Source: Comamonadaceae bacterium
GTDB lineage: Bacteria > Pseudomonadota > Gammaproteobacteria > Burkholderiales > Burkholderiaceae_C
Direction of reading: 5' to 3'
Assembly (NCBI GenBank): GCA_947475495.1
Contig: CANJNX010000013.1
Coordinates: forward strand, 1-9,802
Length of the DNA stretch: 9,802 nt
Positions 1-6,563 of this stretch are shown piece after piece. Under the pieces are notes generated by a model that saw only the letters and a program-made list of their open reading frames with translations, was not told where the DNA came from and searched no databases. Position 1 is the stretch's first letter; each line of letters opens with the position of its first letter. The position numbers were made by a program, and so were the translations under genes.

Positions 1-2776
1 CTAAGGCCGTAAATCGCTTGTAAACATTGGGGTAATCACGCTCAACCACCGCAATATTGGGGCCGGTTTTTCCAGGTATCAAATCCACTTCACCGCGCTT
101 CCAGTCTTGAACACCAAAGGGCTGCGCCAACTCTGCGGGGGAGTCATGCATCAAGGGGCTTAGCACCATGTCGCGCTCAACGCCGAGATGACCGACACAA
201 ATCTCACTGAACTTTTGCGCAAAGCCTTTGTATATATCCCAGTCACTGCGTGACTGCCACGCAGGATCAACAGCCGTAGACAAAGGGTGGATAAAGGGGT
301 GCATGTCGCTGGTGTTGAGGTCGTTCTTCTCGTACCAGGTCGCCGTGGGCAATACGATGTCCGAGTACAAACAGGTGGTACTCATACGAAAGTCCAAGGT
401 CACCAACAAATCAAGTTTGCCTTCGGGCGCTTTGTCGTGCCAAACCACTTCTTCGGGCTTGGCCTTGTCATGGCCCATGTCTTTTCCTTGAACACCGTTG
501 CTGGTTCCCAGCAGATGCTTTAAAAAGTATTCATGGCCTTTGCCACTGGAGCCCAAAATATTGGAGCGCCACACAAACATATTGCGTGGCCAGTTGTCCG
601 GGTGGTCTGGGTCTTCACAGCTCATGGACAGCGTGCCCTCTTTGAGGCCTTTGACCGCATAGTCTTTGGGCTCCATGCCTGCCGCTTGGGCATCGCGCAC
701 CACTTGCAGTGGATTGGTCTTGAGCTGCGGCGCCGAAGGCAACCAACCCATACGCTCGGCACGCACGTTGTAGTCAATCATGCTGCCGCCAAAGGCTTTT
801 TTATCTGCCAGCGGTGAGAGCACTTCTTCCATGCCCAGTTTTTCGTAACGCCACTGGTCCGTATGGGCGTAAAAGAAACTGGTGGAATTCATTTGCCGCG
901 GCGGACGAATCCAATCCAGCCCAAAGGCCAGCGCAGTCCATCCCGTCTGAGGGCGCAACTTTTCTTGTCCCACATAGTGGGCCCAACCGCCACCGCTTTG
1001 GCCGATACAGCCGCACATCATCAGCATATTGATAACTCCGCGGTAATTCATATCGGCGTGGTACCAATGGTTCATTGCTGCGCCGATGATGACCATGGAC
1101 TTGCCATGGGTCTTGTCTGCGTTGTCGGCAAACTGGCGCGCAACGGTAATCAACTGCTCGCGCGGTGTTCCAGTGATACGCTCTTGCCATGCGGGGGTAT
1201 AGGGCGTGTCGTCATTGAAGTCTTTGGCCGCCAATTCGCCCGGCAAACCACGCGCTACGCCATAGTTAGCCACCTGCAAATCAAACACAGTGGCCACAAG
1301 CGCTTCACGCGTTTCGCCCGCTTTGCCCAATGCAATGCGCTGTACCGGAACCGTTCGGACCAAGACGTTGTTCGCGCCCGCGCCACTTACGTTGTTGGGA
1401 AAGTGTTCACTTTCAATCCCCCCAAAATAGGGGAAGCCCACCTTGGCTGTTTCCAAACTGGCTTGCTCGCCTTCCATGACCGTGAGTTTGAGTTTGACAT
1501 CACTGCCATGGCGTGCTTCTTTGGCTTGTAGGTTCCATTGCCCTTCATCGGCGCGACCGTCTGGGCCCCATCGAAAACCGATGGCTCCTTGCGGCAATAC
1601 GACTTTACCGCTCTCATCTAAAGCAACTGTTTTCCACTCCGGATTGTTAGCCGCACCCAACTTGCCATTGAAATCAGAGGCTCGCAAATAACGGTCAGGA
1701 ACCATCACGATCTCACCACTGGGCAAGGTTTGCTCTTTGAGCATCACCAGCATGGGCATGTCGGTATAGCGGCGTACGTAATCATCAAAATAGGTGCTGC
1801 GCGGTTTACCACCATCGGGGAAATAAAACTCTTTGAGAATCACATGGCCCATGGCCATGGCCACGGCTGCGTCGGTGCCTTGCTTAGGCTTCATCCAAAT
1901 ATCCGAGAGCTTTGCGACCTCAGAATAATCGGGCGTGACTGCGACGGTTTTCGTTCCTTTGTAGCGAACTTCCGTGAAAAAGTGCGCATCGGGGGTTCGC
2001 GTTTGCGGAACGTTAGAGCCCCAGGCAATGATGAAGCTGGAGTTGTACCAGTCCGCAGATTCTGGGACATCGGTTTGCTCGCCCCAAATTTGTGGGCTGG
2101 CAGGTGGAAGGTCACAGTACCAGTCGTAAAAGCTCATGCAAACGCCACCGATGAGGCTCAGGTAACGGCTTCCCGCTGCGTAGGACACCATGGACATCGC
2201 AGGAATCGGCGAGAAGCCAATGATGCGATCAGGCCCGTGCTTTTTAATGGTGTACACATTGGCAGCGGCAACCATTTCGTTGACTTCATCCCAGCTGGAT
2301 CGAACAAATCCACCCAGGCCCCGAACGCTTTGGTACTCCTTGCGCTTGGCATCGCTTTGAGCAATCGAAGCCCACGCATCGACCGGGTCTTGTGACAAGC
2401 GTGCTTGGCGCCACAACTTCAGCAACCGGCCTCGAACCAAGGGGTACTTCACTCGGTTGGCGCTGTACAAATACCAGCTATAACTCGCACCGCGGGCACA
2501 TCCGCGCGGCTCATGGTTAGGCATATCCCAGCGGGTTCGTGGGTAATCCGTTTGCTGGGTTTCCCAGGTCACGATACCGCCTTTGACGTAAATTTTCCAA
2601 GAGCATGACCCTGTGCAATTGACGCCATGCGTGGAGCGCACGATTTTGTCGTGGGCCCAACGGTCGCGGTACGCGTTTTCCCACGTTCGGTCTTCTCCGG
2701 TGGTGACGCCGTGATCGCCTGCGAAAGATTCACGCGGCTGGGAAAAATAGCTGAGTCGGTCTAGAAAATGGCTCAT
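1..2776 (-). CDS. narG: Respiratory nitrate reductase alpha subunit NarG, partial (C-terminus beyond left edge)
   Basis: NarG is the Mo-bisMGD catalytic subunit of the membrane-bound quinol:nitrate reductase NarGHI. It reduces nitrate to nitrite on the cytoplasmic face. The frame is open without a stop from the ATG at 2776 to the window edge, giving 925 codons of the roughly 1,250 usual for the family; the last 300-odd residues are missing. The FS0 iron-sulfur motif is present as H50, C54, C58 and C93 (STHGVNCTGSCSW, then GCARGAS). The molybdenum-ligand region YDWYCDLPPASP puts the expected Asp at about residue 222. Downstream blocks such as GSSGKGHEYFLK, YSDIVLPTATWYEK, TSDMHPFIHPLS and DLIPGKTGPNIAVVERDYP match NarG closely and show no frameshift. 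The start is supported by a GAGGT Shine-Dalgarno 5 nt upstream. It lies 42 nt after the second narK, as in narK-narGHJI operons. No residue expected in the visible part is missing. Confidence 0.97.
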   Translation of the reverse strand, partial: MSHFLDRLSYFSQPRESFAGDHGVTTGEDRTWENAYRDRWAHDKIVRSTHGVNCTGSCSWKIYVKGGIVTWETQQTDYPRTRWDMPNHEPRGCARGASYSWYLYSANRVKYPLVRGRLLKLWRQARLSQDPVDAWASIAQSDAKRKEYQSVRGLGGFVRSSWDEVNEMVAAANVYTIKKHGPDRIIGFSPIPAMSMVSYAAGSRYLSLIGGVCMSFYDWYCDLPPASPQIWGEQTDVPESADWYNSSFIIAWGSNVPQTRTPDAHFFTEVRYKGTKTVAVTPDYSEVAKLSDIWMKPKQGTDAAVAMAMGHVILKEFYFPDGGKPRSTYFDDYVRRYTDMPMLVMLKEQTLPSGEIVMVPDRYLRASDFNGKLGAANNPEWKTVALDESGKVVLPQGAIGFRWGPDGRADEGQWNLQAKEARHGSDVKLKLTVMEGEQASLETAKVGFPYFGGIESEHFPNNVSGAGANNVLVRTVPVQRIALGKAGETREALVATVFDLQVANYGVARGLPGELAAKDFNDDTPYTPAWQERITGTPREQLITVARQFADNADKTHGKSMVIIGAAMNHWYHADMNYRGVINMLMMCGCIGQSGGGWAHYVGQEKLRPQTGWTALAFGLDWIRPPRQMNSTSFFYAHTDQWRYEKLGMEEVLSPLADKKAFGGSMIDYNVRAERMGWLPSAPQLKTNPLQVVRDAQAAGMEPKDYAVKGLKEGTLSMSCEDPDHPDNWPRNMFVWRSNILGSSGKGHEYFLKHLLGTSNGVQGKDMGHDKAKPEEVVWHDKAPEGKLDLLVTLDFRMSTTCLYSDIVLPTATWYEKNDLNTSDMHPFIHPLSTAVDPAWQSRSDWDIYKGFAQKFSEICVGHLGVERDMVLSPLMHDSPAELAQPFGVQDWKRGEVDLIPGKTGPNIAVVERDYPNVYKRFTAL

Positions 2777-2781
2777 GAAAT

Positions 2782-2786
2782 ACCTC
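2782..2786 (-). promoter_or_regulatory. Ribosome binding site of narG
   Basis: On the minus strand GAGGT is followed by five bases (ATTTC) and then ATG, which is strong complementarity at suitable spacing. It fixes the narG start at 2776 and sits in the 42-nt gap after the upstream transporter gene. No promoter or terminator-like hairpin is evident in that gap, so narG is probably read from the transporter promoter. Confidence 0.7.
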
Positions 2787-2818
2787 GGGAAATTGTGTTG
2801 GGCACTGTTGTATGGGGC

Positions 2819-4447
2819 TTACGGGTTTTTGATGTCTGAACCTGCACGAAGGTAAAACCACCAATTCAAAACCAAGCACACGGCATAGAAAGCAGCAAAG
2901 CTGTACATCGCGACCTGCGGCGTTCCAGCTTTGATTTGGGCGCCTATGACCACCGGTGCAATAAAGGCGCCGTAGGCCGCTACCGCCGAGGTCCAACCGA
3001 GCACGGGGCCGGTTTGCTGGCGATCAAAAATGACGCCAATGGTGCGAAAAGTAGAGCCATTGCCAATGCCACTGGCTGCAAACAAGAGCACAAACAACCA
3101 CATAAAAGTAGAAAAATACTGCTCCGGCGTGGCCGATCCATACGCTTGCATCATGACGTAACCCACTGCAGCAGAGGCCAACACCATGACGCCAGAAATG
3201 ATTTGCGTGACGATGGATCCACCGACTTTGTCAGAAATCCATCCGCCCACCGGGCGAATCAATGCACCGACAAAAGGCCCAATCCACGCATACGTTAAGG
3301 CTGAGGGTGCGTTGGGGTTTTTGAGAACGTGCTGCATGACGCCAGCAGCGTCAGGAACATGGCTGATTCCAAAAATAACGGTGATCGACAAGGGCAGCGC
3401 CATCGAAAAACCAATGAATGATCCAAAGGTGACGATGTACAGCAAGGTCAATGACCATGTGTGTTTGTTCTTAAAAATGGCGTACTGGTTGCCAATGTTG
3501 GACTTCATTTCTCCAAAGGCGGCTGCTTTCATCGCGGCCAAAGTGCAGACAATGATGAGCGGCAAAGCCACCCACATATTGAGCAAACCCAAACCAGTCG
3601 GTGCTGGTAAATACAGGTACAAGCCCAAGGCCCCGACCACACACGTGATGCCCCACAGGTACAAAATTTTTGCAAACGCCGCCAGCGTTCCACCGTAATG
3701 GGGCGACAGGGTCAGCAAGTTATTCATACCGAACCACGCTGCTGCCACCAGTGGCAGCAAAATTGCAGCCCACACAAACCCTGCGTTTTGAATGAACGTG
3801 GGCGTTCCTGCAGCAATTTTTCCCAAAATCCAGCCGCTGTCTTTGAGCAAGACCATGGAGCCCCCGCCTGCTGCGCCAAACACACCCACCGTCATCACCA
3901 AGGGAATCAAGACCTGCATGGTGGTCACACCGAAGTTTCCCAAACCGGCATTCAAACCCAGACCCGTGCCTTGCAAGCGTTTAGGGAAAAAGCTAGAAAT
4001 ATTGGACATCGAACAAGCGAAGTTGCCCCCACCAATGCCGCTTAAAAACGCACAGGCTTGAAACACCCACAGCGGGGTGGATTGGTCTTGCAATGCAATT
4101 CCCGTCCAAATAGCGGGGATCATGAGCAGCACAGAGGTCAAGAAAATCGTGTTGCGTCCGCCTGAGAGACGAATGAAAAAGGATGCAGGGATACGCAGGG
4201 TTGCGCCCATCAATCCCGCAATTGCAGTCAGGCTGAACATCTCCGCCGGTTTGAACGGAAAACCGAGGTTGAGCATTTGCACCGTGATGATTCCCCACAT
4301 GCCCCAGACCGCAAAGCCGACCAAGAGGTTGGGAATGGAGATCCAAAGATTGCGGTACGCAATTTTTTTCCCCGTGGACTCCCAAAAAGTGTCATCTTCG
4401 GGGCGCCAGTCGCCGATATCAACGCGTGAAGCAGAGGCATGTGTCAT
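2819..4447 (-). CDS. narK2: NarK2-type (type II) nitrate/nitrite transporter, long form
   Basis: This is a major facilitator superfamily protein of the nitrate/nitrite porter family. It probably exchanges external nitrate for internal nitrite, or otherwise exports nitrite. The type II nitrate signature is clear at about residues 137-173 (GIGGGNFACSMSNIS, FFPKRLQGTGLGLNAGLGN), and the second signature is at 460-474 (GIGNGSTFRTIGVIF). Arginines expected to bind substrate are visible at about R85 (LRIPASFF) and R398 (GALIRPVGGWISDKVGG). At 542 aa it is well above the roughly 460 aa of E. coli NarK. The extra length includes a soluble N-terminal stretch of about 30 residues, a longer loop near 192-222, and two additional hydrophobic segments near 257-281 and 285-309. 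The start has AAGGA 5 nt upstream. It begins 12 nt after the stop of the first narK and 42 nt before narG, so these genes are likely one operon. The family call is secure; the transport mode is inferred from subtype. Confidence 0.93.
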   Translation of the reverse strand: MTHASASRVDIGDWRPEDDTFWESTGKKIAYRNLWISIPNLLVGFAVWGMWGIITVQMLNLGFPFKPAEMFSLTAIAGLMGATLRIPASFFIRLSGGRNTIFLTSVLLMIPAIWTGIALQDQSTPLWVFQACAFLSGIGGGNFACSMSNISSFFPKRLQGTGLGLNAGLGNFGVTTMQVLIPLVMTVGVFGAAGGGSMVLLKDSGWILGKIAAGTPTFIQNAGFVWAAILLPLVAAAWFGMNNLLTLSPHYGGTLAAFAKILYLWGITCVVGALGLYLYLPAPTGLGLLNMWVALPLIIVCTLAAMKAAAFGEMKSNIGNQYAIFKNKHTWSLTLLYIVTFGSFIGFSMALPLSITVIFGISHVPDAAGVMQHVLKNPNAPSALTYAWIGPFVGALIRPVGGWISDKVGGSIVTQIISGVMVLASAAVGYVMMQAYGSATPEQYFSTFMWLFVLLFAASGIGNGSTFRTIGVIFDRQQTGPVLGWTSAVAAYGAFIAPVVIGAQIKAGTPQVAMYSFAAFYAVCLVLNWWFYLRAGSDIKNP

Positions 4448-4452
4448 AGAAG

Positions 4453-4457
4453 TCCTT
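4453..4457 (-). promoter_or_regulatory. Ribosome binding site of the second narK
   Basis: AAGGA on the minus strand lies 5 nt before the ATG at 4447, within the 12-nt gap that follows the first transporter's TAA. It supports the chosen start and independent initiation after termination of the upstream gene. Confidence 0.6.
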
Positions 4458-4459
4458 GT

Positions 4460-5728
4460 TTAACTAGGGGTGACGTTTTGCAAACTGAAGGGGGTTGCGT
4501 TTTTCCCCATGATTTCGCTGCGCCGAACTTCGGTCCAGTACATCCAAATCAAGGAGACCCACACCACGCCGTACATCAACATGAAAGCGCTTGAACGAAT
4601 CCCTGTGAGATCCATCAAAGCGCCAAACAGGATGGGCAGCACAAAGCCACCCAATCCACCAGCGAGGCCTACTACGCCACTGATGGTTCCGATATTTCCC
4701 GTGTAGTCGTCGCTGATGTACTTGAAGACACTGGCCTTCCCAAAAGCGAAGGCAATGCCCAGCACAAACATGAGCGCGGTAAAAACGTACACGTTTAAAC
4801 CGAAGTGAAAGGTTTTAGGCCCGGTGACGGTGGCGATGGTGAAATCGGTTTGGGGGTAGCTCAGTAAAAACAAACAAATCCAACTGACCCACAAAACCCA
4901 CCAGGTCACGCTGTGAGCGCCCCATTTATCGGACATCCAACCGCCTACTGCGCGCAATACGCCCCCGGGCAAGGAAAAACAAGCTGCAAGCAATGCAGCA
5001 GAACGAATCTCTAAGCCAAACTCGCCAACGTAATACTGAACCATCCACAAAGACAAAGCCACATAGCCTCCAAACACAATGCTGTAGTACTGGCAGTACT
5101 TCAACACCTTGGGGTCTTTCAGCGCTTTGAGTTGGTCGATGAACTTCACATTGGTAGACACCAAATGGGTGGGGTCGCTGTAACTGAAGAACCAAAACAG
5201 GAGGACGGTGCCAAACATGATGGCGGCATAGACTTGGGGAACCATGGCCCAGCCAAAGGCCACGACCAAAGCGGGGGCCACAAATTTATTCACCGCCGCT
5301 CCCGAATTGCCAGCGCCATAAATTCCCATGGCAAAACCTTGCTGGTTTTTTGGAAACCAACGCGCCACATAGGGCGTTCCCACCGAAAAAGAGCCGCCAG
5401 CCAAGCCAACAAAGAGTCCGATGGTTAAAAAATGCCAGTAGGCGCTGGCATATGACATCAGGTAGATCGCCGGAACCGTGAGGGCCATCAAAAGGGTCAT
5501 CACAATACGGCCGCCAAACTTATCGGTCCAAATGCCCAAAGGCACACGGATCAGGGACCCGGTAAGCACCGGTGTTGCCATCAGCAAACCAAATTGCGTG
5601 GCATTGAGGTCCAGCGCCTTTTTAATCGGAATGCCAATCACACCAAACATCATCCACACCATGAAACACACAGTGAATGCCAACGTGCTGACGATTAATA
5701 CGGAAAGCGCCTGTCTTTTATGTGTCAT
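4460..5728 (-). CDS. narK1: NarK1-type (type I) nitrate transporter
   Basis: This is a 12-helix major facilitator protein of the nitrate/nitrite porter family, 422 aa, a normal length. The nitrate signature at about residues 107-143 (FVGLAGGSFSVGTPYVARWF, then GIYGAGNSGAAVNKF) is the type I variety, usually attributed to nitrate:proton symport. A second signature-like stretch lies near 324-338 (GIAFAFGKASVFKYI). Candidate substrate-binding arginines are R61 (SLIRVPLGIWTDKFGG) and R259 (GGVLRAVGGWMSDKWG). It is the first gene of the structural block and sits just ahead of a type II narK and narG. This matches the narK1K2GHJI order of denitrifying proteobacteria; in Paracoccus the two transporters are fused. 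The ATG at 5728 has AGGAG 7 nt upstream, inside an inverted repeat. Expression probably depends on the promoter region in 5729-5894. Symport is inferred from subtype. Confidence 0.93.
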   Translation of the reverse strand: MTHKRQALSVLIVSTLAFTVCFMVWMMFGVIGIPIKKALDLNATQFGLLMATPVLTGSLIRVPLGIWTDKFGGRIVMTLLMALTVPAIYLMSYASAYWHFLTIGLFVGLAGGSFSVGTPYVARWFPKNQQGFAMGIYGAGNSGAAVNKFVAPALVVAFGWAMVPQVYAAIMFGTVLLFWFFSYSDPTHLVSTNVKFIDQLKALKDPKVLKYCQYYSIVFGGYVALSLWMVQYYVGEFGLEIRSAALLAACFSLPGGVLRAVGGWMSDKWGAHSVTWWVLWVSWICLFLLSYPQTDFTIATVTGPKTFHFGLNVYVFTALMFVLGIAFAFGKASVFKYISDDYTGNIGTISGVVGLAGGLGGFVLPILFGALMDLTGIRSSAFMLMYGVVWVSLIWMYWTEVRRSEIMGKNATPFSLQNVTPS

Positions 5729-5753
5729 ACCAAGACTCCTATATGTCTTGGTA
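5728..5753 (-). promoter_or_regulatory. Inverted repeat enclosing the narK1 ribosome binding site
   Basis: Reading the minus strand, TACCAAGAC, an 8-base loop ATATAGGA, and GTCTTGGTA form a perfect 9-bp inverted repeat. The Shine-Dalgarno AGGAG is made of the last four loop bases plus the first base of the 3' arm. The A of the narK1 ATG is the last base of the 3' arm. In the mRNA this could fold as a hairpin across the initiation region and modulate narK1 translation. As DNA it could instead be a protein-binding dyad. The repeat is directly visible; any function is inferred. Confidence 0.55.
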
Positions 5754-5885
5754 GAACTGTATTTTTTTTCGCTTTGGGTCGCTATCCCTCGCTAGAACGC
5801 CAAGGAAGATGCAGAGGAACTATGCCGGGGCCGCAAGACCTCGTTCTAAAGAACTAGAGAGGCCAGATATTGGCAGGTGTTTGCG
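5729..5885. promoter_or_regulatory. narL-narK1 intergenic region (probable nar operon promoter)
   Basis: These 157 bp are the only sizeable non-coding sequence in the window and separate the regulatory block from the transporter/reductase block. On the minus strand it holds a -10-like TCTAGT at 5858-5853 (4 of 6 to TATAAT), a 12-bp palindrome at 5843-5854, an A-rich run near 5761-5769 and the RBS inverted repeat at the 3' end. An FNR-like dyad overlaps its upstream edge. If that dyad acts from -41.5, transcription would start near 5846, leaving a leader of about 118 nt. No GC-rich hairpin followed by a U tract was found, so some read-through from narL is possible. No small open frame here has convincing support. 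Confidence 0.6.
5843..5854. repeat. Short palindrome GTTCT-AA-AGAAC in the narK1 leader or promoter
   Basis: The plus strand reads GTTCTAAAGAAC, two 5-bp arms around AA. It coincides with the predicted -10/start-site area, so it could be an operator. The AGAAC arm recurs at 5753-5757 and 5794-5798 in the same intergenic region. Arms this short can arise by chance in AT-rich leader DNA, so function is uncertain. Confidence 0.35.
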
Positions 5886-5894
5886 TTAGATCAA
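5881..5894 (-). promoter_or_regulatory. FNR/Anr-like binding site overlapping the narL stop
   Basis: The minus strand reads TTGAT-CTAA-CGCAA, compared with the FNR-family consensus TTGAT-N4-ATCAA. One half-site is perfect and the other matches 3 of 5, giving 8 of 10. The centre lies about 160 bp upstream of the narK1 ATG and overlaps the last codons of narL. Oxygen-responsive FNR/Anr activation together with NarL is the standard logic for nar operons, which makes the site plausible. It remains a sequence match only. Confidence 0.5.
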
Positions 5895-6563
5895 AGGGTT
5901 TTCAGAGGCGATGACAGCGGCATGCACGCGACTGCTCACACCCAGCTTGCGCAAAATATGTTGCACATGGATTTTGACGGTGGTCTCGGCTATGCCGAAA
6001 TCGCGGCCGATTTCTTTATTGCTGGCCCCTTTGGTGATGCCGCGCAAAATTTCTTTTTCGCGAACCGATAACGTGTCCAAAGGGTTGCTTGCACTTTGAA
6101 CAGGCGCATTTTTTGCACCTGTTGCATGCGACGCCCCACGGTATGCAGCCACCAATTTATTGGTCATTTCAGGGGCGATGACGTTGTCGCCTGCATGGGC
6201 TTTGAGAATCGCTTCAATGAGATCTTCACCTTCCGTTGTTTTAAGCAAGTAACCGGCAGCCCCGTTGCGCAGCGCGCGGGCTAAATCAGCCTCGTCTTCG
6301 CTCACGGTGAGCACCAAAATGCAGGCCTGAGGCGCCGCCTCGTGCAAAGCCGGTATGGCATCGACACCGTTGACACCAGGCAGATGGTTGTCCAGCAAAA
6401 TAACATCGGGTTGAAGTTCTTGGGCGCGGCGCTGTGCCTCACCTGCGTCTGCTGCATCACCCACGACCACCAAGCGGGAGTCACGCGATAAAAGCGCAGA
6501 CAAACCGCGCCGAAACAGCGTATGGTCATCCACCAGCAAGACGCGCAAAGCAGGCCCAGTCAT
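5886..6563 (-). CDS. narL: Nitrate/nitrite response regulator NarL
   Basis: This is a 225-aa two-component regulator of the NarL/FixJ family, the predicted phosphorylation target of the adjacent NarX. The receiver domain (about 1-125) has the acidic pair D12/D13, phosphoacceptor D58 in LLDNHLPGVNG, T86 and K108. The LuxR-type DNA-binding domain occupies about 160-222 (LSVREKEILRGITKGASNKE), with the recognition helix in TTVKIHVQHILRKL. Its ATG overlaps the narX stop (ATGA), and no clear Shine-Dalgarno precedes it, consistent with translational coupling. It lies directly upstream of the narK1-narK2-narG block it probably controls. Compared with E. coli NarL, a recognition-helix lysine (K192) corresponds to Q201 here and V189 to I198. 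The NarL assignment rests on homology plus context; NarP-like nomenclature is possible. Confidence 0.93.
   Translation of the reverse strand: MTGPALRVLLVDDHTLFRRGLSALLSRDSRLVVVGDAADAGEAQRRAQELQPDVILLDNHLPGVNGVDAIPALHEAAPQACILVLTVSEDEADLARALRNGAAGYLLKTTEGEDLIEAILKAHAGDNVIAPEMTNKLVAAYRGASHATGAKNAPVQSASNPLDTLSVREKEILRGITKGASNKEIGRDFGIAETTVKIHVQHILRKLGVSSRVHAAVIASENPLI

Noticed and set aside
863..2395. Long open frames on the plus strand opposite narG (about 220 residues each)
   Set aside because: They are antisense to a frame with unbroken NarG homology, have no recognisable domains, and have low-complexity compositions typical of the complement of a conserved gene.
4445..5728. Identical 10-nt stretch TATGACACAT at the starts of both narK genes
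   Set aside because: Both proteins start Met-Thr-His, but the match is too short to be more than coincidence or remnant homology, and the surrounding sequence differs.
5729..5885. NarL heptamers in the narK1 upstream region
   Set aside because: Only one-mismatch candidates were seen (TATCCCT at 5783-5789 and GACTCCT at 5734-5740). They are not paired in the 7-2-7 arrangement and lie in the predicted leader rather than upstream of the promoter.
5729..5885. Rho-independent terminator after narL
   Set aside because: No GC-rich stem followed by a U tract on the minus-strand RNA; the poly-T run near 5761-5769 is on the plus strand and becomes A in this transcript.
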